Program-made: the position numbers and the translations under genes | Shown here: positions 34,904-46,700 of the stretch, piece after piece | How the letters are laid out: every line of letters begins with the position of its first letter | Numbering within the stretch: position 1 is the stretch's first letter | The notes under the pieces: model-generated | What the model was told of the DNA's origin: nothing | Databases searched by the model: none | What the model saw: the letters and a program-made list of their open reading frames with translations, nothing else | NCBI GenBank assembly: GCA_023213315.1 | Contig: JAKCPI010031663.1 | Location: 1 to 64,000 of the forward strand | Origin: Euborellia annulipes | Lineage: Eukaryota > Arthropoda > Insecta > Dermaptera > Anisolabididae | Length of the DNA: 64,000 nt | Direction of reading: 5' to 3'

Positions 34904-35026
34904 TAAATTTTATAGTTCAGGGTTGGGAACGTTGGTTTAAATACTATCTGATCCAAGGAACGTTCCCAGTTGGTATCCAAACCAACAGATCGAAGGAACG
35001 TTCCCAACCCTAAACTATAAAATTTA
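34904..35026. repeat. Near-perfect palindrome with GGGAACGTTCC blocks
   Basis: The arms TAAATTTTATAGTTCAGGG and CCCTAAACTATAAAATTTA face each other. Inside are three copies of a GGAACGTTCCC-like motif (34,928; 34,956; 34,996), so several alternative hairpins could form. No coding frame. Whether it is a small foldback transposon is unclear. Confidence 0.6.
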
Positions 35027-35174
35027 TCAATTTAATGGCTAGCAACTAAAAATGAACGGGTTATAATGATTTGGAAGGCTTGGTATACCTAATATAATCT
35101 ACATTAATTATCCATGGACTCTATTATTATTATTACTTTCTCTTACCCTATATATTTTTATTTTTATTTTTTAA

Positions 35175-35412
35175 GAAAAAACACACACTTTTTTTCTCAT
35201 TTATACTCACACTCACACACACATTCACACAACTTCGGCAACTTTAGGCCATTTAAGACTTTAAACGATAACCGTTATTAATGAATATATCAATTGTGCA
35301 TTCTTATTTAAGCCATTTGGTATTCAAATGTTCATCGGACTACCTGGGATCAGAACCCGCGACCCTTGGTATACAATGCAGGCGCGCTACCAACTACACC
35401 AACCCTGAGGGC
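35175..35412 (-). mobile_element. tRNA-derived SINE, family 1, minus orientation
   Basis: Complement reads GTTGGTGTAGTTGGTAGCGC (box A), GGGTTCTGATCCCAGGTAG (box B), and ends with GGCCTAAAGTTGCCGAAGTT and T-rich plus-strand sequence. It is moderately diverged from 18,602. Confidence 0.75.
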
Positions 35413-35867
35413 AACTATATTATTTATTAACAATGGTATTAATTGCCTCTAAATGCCTATTTCCAATGAAGCCATCGTTGCCTCAGTCGAACCATCCAAC
35501 TTTTCAATTTCAAAATTTCATCAATTCAATTTAGTTTGGAAGTTGAGGAGTTTAGCGTAAGAATAATATTATTTTTGTTATTAATATAAAATTATTTAAT
35601 TTAAATGAAATAATATTACTGAACAACTGTAAATATTTGCTAGCTTTAAATGAGAGGGTTCAGCTACAAAAACAAATTTGTTTTTATTTCCATCTGTCTG
35701 GACTCGTTAATCCCGAAAATCAATAAATTTTAATATATCTTGAAAAAATAAGGTTTAATGAACTCAGACAATTCCAGGTTGTCTTGTGAATCATGCTCTA
35801 ATATTTCAAATTGATTGTTTAAATTATTGCAGTAAGGCATCTTCGAATATTTTTTCTGAAAGGATTT

Positions 35868-36440
35868 TTAAAAAATCTGGTGTGACTGGTCGCACAGCAC
35901 ACAACTTTCTCTTACCTCCAGTAATCGAAAGTTGCGTTCTGCGCTTGTCACACCAGATTTTTTGTGTCCAGATATAAAGTGGTCTTCAGAAGATTTCAAT
36001 GGCAAAATGAGAATATACATTTTAAAGAGCATCTAAAAAATAGTTGATTTATGAAATTAAAAAAAAATCCTTGGAGCGATTTTTGAGAAAATCGAAAAAA
36101 ACTGAAAAAGTTCATCAGTAAAAGTACTAGAACTCTTTGGCCGAAAAGTTCAAAAGCTTCGTGTTACGTTCCAGGGGGTACCTAATTAAAAATAAAATTT
36201 CAATCTCCTAGCTCTTTTCGTTCTTTAGATATTTTGTTCACAGACAGAGACACTCAGATAGACATGTTGCAAAACCCTCTTTTTTTGGATTCAGGAGACC
36301 TCAAAACGTGTATATCCATCGAAATCTAGACATCGAATTTTTGACATGAATCCAAAACTTTCTCTCTCTCTATATATATTAATCTATATCTATATATTAT
36401 CTCTATATATTAAGATTTATAGAGGTAAGAGAAAGTAAAA
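35868..36440 (+). mobile_element. Double-palindrome element, nearly full length
   Basis: Head palindrome AAAAAATCTGGTGTGACTGG ... GTCACACCAGATTTTTTG at 35,870-35,963. Body with GAGCATCTAAAAAATAGTTG, GTACTAGAACTCTTTGGCCG and TCGTGTTACGTTCCAGG. Tail AAACTTTCTCTCTCTC, TATATA repeats, GAGGTAAGAGAAAGTAAA. A deletion between head and body shortens it relative to 19,727. Confidence 0.75.
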
Positions 36441-36714
36441 ATTAATTCACTAAAAAATTTTATACAAGTAAATTTTCTTAAATAAAATTATATTCTCTTG
36501 TAAATGTAATCATTTTGAGTATTTTGAATGTCTAGACGACAGACGGATTATATAATGTGAAGCTTTCACCCTTTTTCCCTCAGGACATTAGAACTCCATT
36601 AGACTGTTTATAATTGATATATCAACATAATATTAATATATCATTCAAAAACATCAAAGATCCTACCATTACTCTAAAATACGTGTTAAATCAAAAAATG
36701 CATCTCTCTTTAGT

Positions 36715-36906
36715 GTTTATAATACATCATTTTGCCCTTGAAATCTTTTGAAGCACACTTTACTCTTGTAAAAATGGTAACAGAATATAAATATGTATTT
36801 TCCGATGTTTATAAATTTTGATCTTGAATTCAAATGTAGCGTACTGTCGGAAACTAAATATATATTGACACAAAAAATCTCGTGCGACCAGTCCCACCAG
36901 ATTTTA
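36715..36906 (-). mobile_element. Double-palindrome element fragment, minus orientation
   Basis: Contains TTTACTCTTGTAAAAATGGT, TACTGTCGGAAACTAAATAT and a collapsed head (AAAAAATCTCGTGCGACC directly followed by AGTCCCACCAGATTTT) in which the inner hairpin has been lost. Confidence 0.6.
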
Positions 36907-37004
36907 TTTACATTTCGAGGGGTGGATTAAACCCCACTCTGGCTATGGCTATGCAAAGACAAAGAATTATTGTGGTATAATTTGACCATTAGTTGTGAAC
37001 ATTC

Positions 37005-37170
37005 CGATGATTTTATTTAAGCCATTTGGATACCAAATGGTTTAAATAAGAATGCCTGGACTCCAATATACTACGGGTATATATATATTCATAATAACGG
37101 TTATCGTAAAAATCTTATATGGCCTAAGTTGCCGAAAAGACTGTGTGAATGGGAAAAAAGTGAGAAAAAA
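37005..37170 (+). mobile_element. tRNA-derived SINE, family 1, 5'-truncated
   Basis: Begins within the body (CCGATGATTTTATTTAAGCC, ATTTGGATACCAAATGG), runs through TGCCTGGACTCCAATATAC and ATATGGCCTAAGTTGCCG and ends in the A-rich tail. Boxes A and B are missing, typical of 5' truncation. Confidence 0.7.
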
Positions 37171-37271
37171 AAAAGTTGTGAACATAATCTAAGATTCCTG
37201 TGTTGATAATATATTGACGGCATTACTCTAGAAGGCGGGGGCTAATTTAGTAGTATTTACTTCCTTATAAA

Positions 37272-40200
37272 ATGTCAACGAAAAAAATATTTAAACAACT
37301 AGAAACACCTATTCCAAAACTTAATTCTAAAAGCTTTTGGGAAGAATTTTTCAAAGATTCGACTTATAAACTTCAACAAGTAAGGTTAATCTTTCCACAA
37401 AGAAATACAAATTTATATTTTGCATTGAAATTTATTCAATATATAAAATAAAAGCGGAGTGAGAGAGTAGGTTAATTTTTAGATGTCACCTCTTGGCATA
37501 GTCAGAAGGGGGACCGAAAGGTCAAAACCCCACAAGCCAAAACTCAATATGGAAAATCTTGACTACCTTTCTGACTAAAACGCTTTAGAAATTTTACTCA
37601 AAGACCGAATTTTTTAAATATAAATAAAAGTTTATCAATTAGTTTTAATCATCCGAAATAAATAAATAAATATATATATATATATATATATTTTCTTTGT
37701 ATAAGAATATGCAAATAATTAGAATATTTAAAAAAATTTTTTTACGTGGCAACGTCTTACAATACAGGTATTGGGGCCGAGTTGGGAAGTTTGCACAAAA
37801 AATTTGGATAAAAGCACATGAAAAATTGCCCGTTATCAGCTCGAATAACTCCTCTGACTTAAGAGCTATAATTATTTTGAATATACGGTTAGAAAGAATG
37901 ATTCTTCACCTAAAGATTTCACCATTTATTTTTTCCTATTATTTCCTTTTACCGCGTGAGAGCGCGCAGCGGGAAATTCTTATTTGAAGGTTTAAACGAT
38001 TGTAGATTACGAACGGCTAATCAGATCAAACTGAATGTGATGTCAATTTGTGCAGAAAGAAAAACTCTAATTGACTATATAAAAAAATCAATTTTTTTCT
38101 CATCTTTTATGCAAAAAAATATCAAAAAATCGTCATTTTTCCGCAATGCATATCTATTTGACCATAAAAATTCTTCTTCTTCTTTCTTCGCCTTTACCCC
38201 GGTGCGGTGTCGGCAGAGATTTTTGCGACCGGGAAAGAATAGACCAGGCCGGCCCGTTGCACGGTCTGACGCCTGTTGACGTTAAGGGAAAGACTGCAAA
38301 GATGAGAAATATTGCCAGTCCCAGCTAGGGCAGCTCGATGTCGCCATCCACGTACCCACAAGATGTGGGTCCCTGAGCTTGACCATAAAAACTACATTTA
38401 ATCTAAAATTTAGATTCTAAATATATTTATAGAAAGATTGGTTGAATCCACCCCCCCCCCCCCCCCGACCTTTTTTTTCTTTTTTTTTTTTATAAATGAC
38501 GTCATATTACCGCATGAGAGCGCTCGGCGGGAGATTCTTATTTGAAACTTACATTACTGTTTGAAAATCATGAGATAATTTATTCTAAATTTTGAAAAAT
38601 CCTAAAATTAGTCGACCGTAGACTATATTTTACAGAATAAGTCGCCCTTAATGGATAAAAGTTTGGCCACACCTGTCATATATTGTTACTCTGAAAATGT
38701 ATGAACATGTTTGTTAATGGGAACAAAGTAAAAAAAAACAACAACAATACTTTCTCTCTATTGATTTAATATATAGGTAAGAGAAAGTAAAAATAGTTTG
38801 AACTGAGACATGGGCGTACCCAGCGAGGGGCAGGGGGCAGCTGCCCCCCCCTAGAAGCAACAAAAAAAAATTAAATGTTTATAAAGTGATGAAACGAAAC
38901 AAAATTGGTGGATGGCGACGGGAAATGATTCTTTTTGTTAGGACTCGAGGGTTTTTAGGCCTTTAATTCGAATACTTTACCTCTCTATATAAAAAACAGC
39001 TATGCCACAATCTGGACGACCATGATCTGCCCCCCCCCCTGGACGACCATGATCTGACCATCCCCCCCCCCCCCCCTAGAATTGATCCTGGGTACACCCA
39101 TGAACTGAGATAATAGTCGTTGTCACGTTAAAAGTCCACCGGCTGTGTAGACGACTCAGCCAACACCAAATTTTTTATTTTATTTTGAAATAGCGTAATT
39201 TAGAAAGCAGAAAAATATTGGAAATATCATGTGGAGAATGTGAAATTGACAATTTAAAAACTTTGATATCCTTTTACGATTTGCCTGATGGCACTGATAA
39301 ATGTGAAGTTTGGTCACCTGGTTCATCATCTTCAGAAGGTACTTTAATAAAAACATCGCCAAGCGACACAGATCTCCAACAACATGTCCCTAGTTTTAAA
39401 TCATTTGGAAGAAAAACAAAAAAGAAAGATCCATCCAATCCATATTGGAAATTTTTTAACCGACCTCCACATAAACAAACACCTTGGAGACCTGAAAGGC
39501 AAATGGCTTTAGCTCCAGATATGAAAATAAGAGAAAAAGCGGATAAAGCACTTAAAAAAGTATATTTGTAATTTTACATATTATCATATTTAATTAAATT
39601 TTATTATTATTATTATTACTATTATAGATATTGGACAAAATTAGGAAATTTTTCGAGATTTTTGATGAGAGAAATGCGGAATTTGAGAGCGAAGAATCTT
39701 TTGCTAGTTTATTTGATTTAGTTTTTGATGTTCCAGCAACGTCAAGTGTTACTCAACAACATAAAATATTACCTGCAATACCAAATTCGTTAGCAGAAGA
39801 ATTAAAAATTTTAAAGGTAAAATAATCTTATTACTCGCTTTGTATACGTATACAAAAGTATAAAATATAATCCAAGAGATCTATTTTCAACAAGTGTATG
39901 TTCACCTATTAATATATATTTATTAATTGTTTTTAGGCATCGGTTAAATTCAGAACTCTACAAGAGTGTAAATGGTCCCTTTCTTTGGCCAAAAAGCCAA
40001 AGCGTAAAATGGCATTCGGCACAAGTTTGAATGTCGTTGATCAATTTATTCCACCAACTAAAGAACTAGTCAAGAGTTGGAAAACTCCTATTAAGAATAA
40101 AGATTTGCACACTATGGCAACTGTATTCAGAGATATTGAAAATCTCAGGTTTGGAATATAATCTATTTACGTAATATATATATATGCTAATTCAGGGGTC

Positions 40201-42485
40201 TTTATCCTGTGGTCCACGAAACCTAACCCTTATAAAACAAAAGTAATTGAATTTATATATTTATATATATATATCCTCAAATAATTAATTGTATTATTAT
40301 TAGATAATTTAACTTAATTTTTTTTTTAAATAAATCCCCTTCCATTCAGGGTATTGTTTATTTAGTATGGTACTACCAAAAGTCTTAATTATTAACCACT
40401 AAGTTTGAAGATTTTTTCCAGGGGATGCTGTATCGTGGAAGCCCATTTTTACCGTACAGGATTCGCTCAAAATGTTAAATCTATTCTAGGAGTATAAGTG
40501 TAGAGATTATTCCTTCCCCGAGTAGAGTAGTTTCAGAGATATAAGCTTATAAAAATGGCACACATACTCATATATACATATATATCACATAGGCCTACTC
40601 AGTAGCCTAACGTTTTTTAGCTGGGCCCCCGCAACCCAGGGGGCCCGGGCCCTTTCAAAGAGAAATTTTCATTAAATTTTTCCGTTTTTATTAGAGCGCT
40701 GAGGGCCCGGGCCCTCTCTAAGACAAATTTTCATTAAATTTTTCCGTTTTTACCGAAGCCCTGAGGGCACGGGCCCTCTCAAAGAGAAATTTTCATTATT
40801 TATTTATTTTTTATCTAAATTTTTCCGTTTTTCTCGGAGATACAGTTTTTTTTAGCCCGGCCCGGCCCGTGCCCCCCCCCCCCCCCCGCATCCCGGGATT
40901 TGAGGCGGTGTACGTTACGCCACTGAGCCTACTCGCCATTAAGGTATATAAAAAAATTTGGGGGAATTAAATTTTTATGGTCATATTATCTACAATCAGT
41001 GCGGGATAGAAACACGATCATTTTTTTTATAAAATGTAAAATATTAAATTTGAAAAATGTCCTTTTATTGCAGTGCAACTAAAGGATTTTGCAATTGGTT
41101 ATATTCTCATCCCGAAATTAAACGCGTCGCTCCATATTTGGAATCTATTGGAGTTGTTCGTCCAAAAATAATTACATCCAAGAGAACAAAGCGTTTGGAT
41201 CGATTGAGAACTCGATATTCTGTGTAAGTACATGAAAATTTGATATTTTATTCATATTTTAATAATAGCAAAAAATATTTCAAATTTAAAACTTTAAAAT
41301 GCTATTTGATGGTTTTTTCTTTATGGAATTACACTCAAATTTTCTGAGCCAGACTAGATATTTGTGCTATATATGGAATCAGGCCCCGAATCTGATCAAT
41401 TTGATTATATCGATCATTAGGGAGTGAAAAAAGTATTTGGATTAATATAAGTAATTGTTATGAAATTGTAAAGTTATATTGATATAATCATAAAGAGATA
41501 AACATTTCCCGACATCAGGGATGCAGAGAGGCTTAGAAAAAACTTTATTTTTCCCCTTAATATGAAATTCTATATTTATATCCTCGTATTCATAAACCAA
41601 AGTGTCGCTTGTAAATGTGGCTGTGATGCATTTGTAATTGTTGGAAAGATATCAGCCAAAATGTGGGGTGGATCAGGACCATGGGTGGGCGTAACTAGGA
41701 AGAAAAGTGGCTGGTCCCATACCCCCCCCCCCCTCCCCAGCCAAATTCAAGCTTTCAAAAGGTTCAATAAAACTCTCAGATCTATAGTTGCAAAAACGAT
41801 ATAATTTGCCTGAAGTAAATAATTTTTATTATTATATTATATACCGATCACATATATATTATGCCTAAAGTACAATCTCGCCGATACATAGCGAGTGGGG
41901 TGCCCTCGGCCAGACTTTCCTCGCCTCGTGGTGTTGGTTGTCGGTTTTTTACCCAAGTCAAAAGAAACGAGGGACAGCAAAATTAACTCATATTTGAGAG
42001 GCGAGAGTGTACTTAGCAGCACTTGGTTCCCTGATTTCTCGGCAAATGTTTCGACTCGACATTGAGCGAGAGTGGACTTTGTCCAATTAGGGTCTCGGCA
42101 CCTCGACAAATGTCTCGGCGAGTGCACTCGGAGATAGTGGACCCTTAGCATTACACTATATGTACAAATTTCGTATAACTGAGTATAAAGGTCTTATTCT
42201 GGGAGTTCTATACACCTCACTTTGGCTAATATCTCCATATCTCCATTACATAAAGTAATAAGTTTAATATAAATATTGAAAATTAAAATTTTCAGACCCG
42301 CTAGTGAATTTTTCTTAACAACGGAGAGACTAAGTGAACGGAAGAGTGAGGTTGCTCTGAAAATATCTAGTGATTCATTAAGTTCGGAGTCGCTTGAAAG
42401 TGAACCAGATGTTCAAATGAAACAACATGTTGCAACAGCCCAAAAAGTGGCCAAAGCAGGACAAGCTTTCAAAAAATTGATGTAA
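37272..42485 (+). CDS. Six-exon gene for an unrecognised 404-residue protein
   Basis: Exons 37,272-37,379, 39,194-39,559, 39,628-39,816, 39,937-40,148, 41,074-41,223 and 42,296-42,485 join without a frame break: phases 0, 0, 0, 2, 2, all with GT/AG ends such as GTAAGG, TTGCAG and GTAAGT. The product starts MSTKKIFKQLETPIPKLNSK and ends KAGQAFKKLM. It has no signal peptide or membrane segment. It is rich in Lys/Arg, with aromatic-basic patches NPYWKFFNRPPHKQTPWRP (about residues 110-130), a central KWSLSLAKKPKRKMAFGTS, and FCNWLYSHPEIKRVAPYLES in exon 5. The last 60 residues are Ser/Glu-rich (SSDSLSSESLESEPD). I recognise no family. AATAAA at 42,589 may be its polyadenylation signal. Coding is supported by the coherent six-exon structure; function is unknown. 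Introns 1 and 4 carry hAT insertions. Confidence 0.8.
38165..38385 (+). repeat. Dispersed GC-richer repeat in intron 1 of the 404-residue gene
   Basis: Copy of the family at 34,005: TTTTTGCGACCGGGAAAG, CAGGCCGGCCC. It continues with CCCAGCTAGGGCAGCTCGAT and CACGTACCCACAAGATGTGG, which recur inverted at 18,085-18,150. In the same intron, a 40-base direct repeat (GAGAGCGC..CGGCGGGA.ATTC-type) is present at 37,950-37,989 and 38,510-38,548. Confidence 0.55.
38801..39110. mobile_element. hAT-type element, 8-bp target duplication AACTGAGA
   Basis: AACTGAGA flanks both sides (38,801-38,808; 39,103-39,110). Element ends CATGGGCGTACCCAG and CTGGGTACACCCATG are inverted repeats. The interior has C-runs and a 26-base GACGACC-type direct duplication (TGGACGACCATGATCTG twice, near 39,012 and 39,040). 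It lies in intron 1 of the 404-residue gene. Confidence 0.85.
40592..40933. mobile_element. hAT-type element with tandem GC-rich units
   Basis: The flanks GGCCTACT and AGCCTACT are an 8-bp duplication with one change. The ends CAGTAGCCTAACG and CGTTACGCCACTG are inverted repeats. Inside are about three tandem copies of a unit of about 65 bases, each with GGGCCCGGGCCCT-like sequence and TTTTCATTAAATTTTTCCG. It lies in intron 4 of the 404-residue gene. Confidence 0.8.
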
Positions 42486-42594
42486 AACAGTAGATATCTA
42501 TTGAAAATAATTCACTACTTATACATAAATTATAGTAAATTATAGAATATATAAATTGAAAAAAAAAAGTTTTAAGATTATTTGAAAAATAAAA

Positions 42595-43756
42595 AAAATA
42601 ATTTTTACTGGGAATAATTTATTTCATTAAAGTAGAAGTTTTTATAGGAATCATAATATTACATATCATTAATGATATATTATTGACTTTTCATTTGGTT
42701 CTTGAAATGAAGCATTTGTATTATTGACATTATTTTAAGGAAAATTTCAAGACCGTCTGAAGTATTTTTATAATATATATTCATATATAAAAATAAAATT
42801 AATATCAACTCCAAGAAATACTAGATTTATCATTTTTTTTTAATTCTCTCTATAAAAAGATTAAATGACTAGCGACGAAAAATTAAGATCATTCGGAAAT
42901 GTCAATTTTTTTTTTTAATTTTGAAAAAGAGATAAAATGATTAGCAATATTCAATATGAATTAATTTAAACATAATTAAATATGAATATTAATTAATTGT
43001 TCCCAATGTTCAATTCCTTCTAGGAAAATAAGACGGATCAGGCAAAATCTTGAGACCAATCATAATATATTCCAACATAATATAGTATATATAAAAAGAT
43101 ATTGTTTTACAAAATATAACTTTATAATTTTAATAAGGTTAATAAAAGATATGCAAGTATTAACAATAAAATTATTAGAATAATATTTTAGAATAAGGTG
43201 AATTACGAAAAAAAATATATATATAATTATAAATGAGGGAGACAATTCCTTATCTGCATATATCTAGTTAAATTCTATTTTTCATTTTATATCAAAAGTG
43301 GAAAACTGTGAATAAGAACTAATTTAAAGCTAAAATTACTTTAAAATATATAAATTTTTAAAACACATTAATAGAAATATAATAATAAATCTAATGATTT
43401 CAAGCCTTAAACATCAAATAAGGGTGGACTTAATTAAATAAAGCACCAGCAATAAAAGAAGATATCTTAAAAATAAATGTCAGTCAAAAATATTTAATCT
43501 AAATAAAATGTGTCCTTCCTTCAATTATTTTTTATGAATATAAATAAACTTAAAAATAGAAAAAAAAGAAAGAAATTTCAATGGAATGCCCCTCTTCAAT
43601 AAGAAAATATTAAATATTTATCACCTTATCCATTCTCCCAATCATAATTAAAATTTCTCAGTAAAATAACAATGGAAATAAATTTTTTACTTTTGATGAT
43701 AAGGAGGTTTTCATGAACAAAATTGCTAACATCTATTTTGAAGTTTCCTCTGAATG
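42595..43756. other. Intergenic space between two convergent genes
   Basis: AT-rich. The 404-residue gene ends at 42,485 and the WDFY gene ends at 43,757 on the opposite strand, so both 3' UTRs lie here. No other exon is seen; the 61-codon frame at 43,060-43,245 is A/T-bias noise. Confidence 0.5.
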
Positions 43757-46700
43757 CTATTGAAGAAGTTGGGAGATATCCCAGAGTTTGATGAGACGAT
43801 CTTGTCCAACTGTGAGAAGCCGAGCGCGTGGTTCATCCAAATCCATTGCTACAATGCTGTGCCGAGCTTCATGAAACGTAGCTAACGGTTGTTCACTAAA
43901 AAAAAAGAAATTAATTTTCAAATAAAAAGATAGTTTTCATTTTCATTAAATAAATAAATCAATTTATGAATAAGCATGGGGTTAAAGGATATGCATTAGA
44001 GAGGTCCTTATTTCGGACTTTTTCGAATTTTTTTCGATGCTAGCCCTAAATAGGTTCCAAATATATAAATTTCAGCTCTTAATATTAATATTAACCCGTC
44101 CCCCACGGCAGCCAGTTTTAAATTTCTTTTCAAGTTCTTTTTTGTCTTTAAAATTTTGTCCCTCATCAACGGAAAAACTTCTTGGTAAAATCATAACATA
44201 TTCTTATAGGGAATTTAACGGTCTCCATAAAAGATCTCTGATGATTTTTGGGTTACTCTACTGGTTCAAAAGTTATTCGAGGTCGAAGTCTTTGACCTCG
44301 AAAAACTTTTGAAGTACTTTTGAGTAACCCAATCATAAAAGATCTTTTATGTAGAGCGTTAAATTTTCTATAAGAATATGTTATGATCTTACCAAGAAGT
44401 TCTTCCTTTGATGAGTTACAAAATTTTAAAGACACAAAAGTACTTTAAAAGAAATTTAAAACTTTGGCTGTCGTGGGGACGGATTAATATTAATATTAAA
44501 AGTTGAAATTTGGCAGGAATATTTTTTTTTTATATTTATTTGGAACCGATTTAGGAAAAAAATTCGAAAAAGTTCAAAATAAGGACCACCCTAATATGCA
44601 TATGCAAGAGCGAATTAGGCAGTGAATGTTTCTAAAGGCAGCCCGAACGATATATTGGCTGGCTCATTACAGTATCTATCAGGGGTCTGCAACCTTTAGG
44701 CAGATGGCACTGTACAAAAAATGAAAAAACCCGAAAGTTAAGGCTAAGAAGCTTAACCCCTGCCGGCTTCTAAACCTGAAGAAACCAAACCTTATTTATA
44801 AGGGTTATTGCTCGGCAGAGCCATAAAAATGTTTTAACTCATGGTCTTTGATGTAATCAAAGAATATTCAAGAACAAAGATTAGACAGTGGCCGATTCCT
44901 GGTCTAGAAAACCATCAACTATTTGGTTCGTGAGTAAATTTTTCCGTCTCCTAGAGTTCCATTGACAACTCATAAAGAAAAGAATGGACAAAATATTGAT
45001 TTACAAACATCAAACAACAAGAGATCATATATGAAATCAAACTAAAAGAATGGAAATACTTACTCAGTCTCAGTGATTTCAGCTCGACAAGGACCACAAA
45101 CACGAACATGGAATTCAAAGCCCATTGGAGGAATAGCAGCTCTGTCTGTTGAACATCGGGCACAAACAGCTCGGCCACATCTACGACAATGATGTTGTCG
45201 AAGTCCCAATTGACGCTGCTCCATCATTGCACGAACATTCCAGAAAAAAGGGCGACCACAACGTTGACAGGCATCACTTTCTTGCCATTCGGGCGTCTAG
45301 AAAATTATATATAAAAAAAACATTAGAATTTTAAGCTTCGCTCCCGTCGGACCTTAGTCCTTCCTTATTCAAGTGTCGTAATTTTTCAGTCTACTTATTC
45401 CAAATAATTCATATAAACATTCATTTGGAGAAAGGTGAAGAAAATAGACTTTATTCGGCCCAAAATTATTTATTACCAATGTCAACGTTTCGGGGACTAT
45501 ACGTCACATTGGTAATAAATAATTTTGGGCCGAATAAAGTCTATTTTTTTCACCTTCCTGTAAATTAGACGGCCTTCCTCCATACGTTTATAACATTCAT
45601 TTGGACATTCAAAACATATGATCCCATTAATTTAAAAAATCTGGTGTGACGCACAGTACACAACTTTTTCTTACCTTTGGTTGCTTGTCACATCAGATTT
45701 TTTGTGTTGACATATGTTTAGTTTCCGCCGATATACCAGGTATATATATATTTTTTTTAAAACACACTTTTTTCCCATTCACACTCACATTCACACATCC
45801 ATATAGACATTCTTTTCGGCAACTTAGGCCATTTAAGACTTTAAACGATACCCGTTATTTGTAAATAAATATATCAATTGGGGGTCCAGGCATTCTTATT
45901 TAAGCCATTTGGTATCCCTATTAAAAAAAAAAAAAATTAATTCTTAAACAATTTGTATTATCTTTCATTGGAGTTATTTAATTATTTTAATTGACGTTAA
46001 TTTTAAAGAACTCAATGCTTTCCAATGGAAAAATTCTGAATTATCAGGAATTTTTTAGCCTCCCCACTTGGGAATTTGGAGCCCTGAGTATTTTTCCAGG
46101 ACTTTCCAAAAAGTTCTATTCAATGAGAGTGCAAAATTTCATTTTAAAATCCCAACGGAAAATTAGTCAAACAGAGCGTGATAGAGAGGAGATGTCTCTA
46201 TCTATGCTTCCCAAATTTATATATATTTTTGCTAAAATGCCAGATTCTAACGAAGGAACAAACAGTGTGCTTCTAGTGCGTCTGATAAAACAAAATGGTA
46301 AATATTTTTGTTAGAGATATTTTTCTTATGAGATCATATGTAGAAAAAAAAATATATTTATAGCATGTATAAATAAACATTTAATATATTTTCCCATTTA
46401 AAAGATTCTAAATTTTTGCCTCAAGTGAATTTATTAAAAGACCAGTATTCATGGGAGTAACTAGGGGGGTTCCGGCCCCCCAAGAAAAATTGAGACAGTA
46501 TGGGGCCTTCTAGGCTCTCCGGAGGATGGCTGGTCTCATGGCCCCCCCCCCCCCCAAGCCAAATTCTCTAGTTACGCCCATGCCAGTAGATTGAGCTCAA
46601 ATCGCTGATGACCATTTATTTCCTGTTCAAAAGTATAATGAAAAAACTTAGTCTACGATACAATAAATAAATATTTTATTAATATATTAGAGATAAGCTA

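Noticed and set aside
44037..44435. Facing frames on both strands with similar products
   Set aside because: They are the two arms of the foldback element at 43,997-44,593.
45991..46314. 107-codon plus-strand frame within a WDFY intron
   Set aside because: No domain, no splice partner and no second copy seen; it could be a decayed element, but nothing supports a gene.
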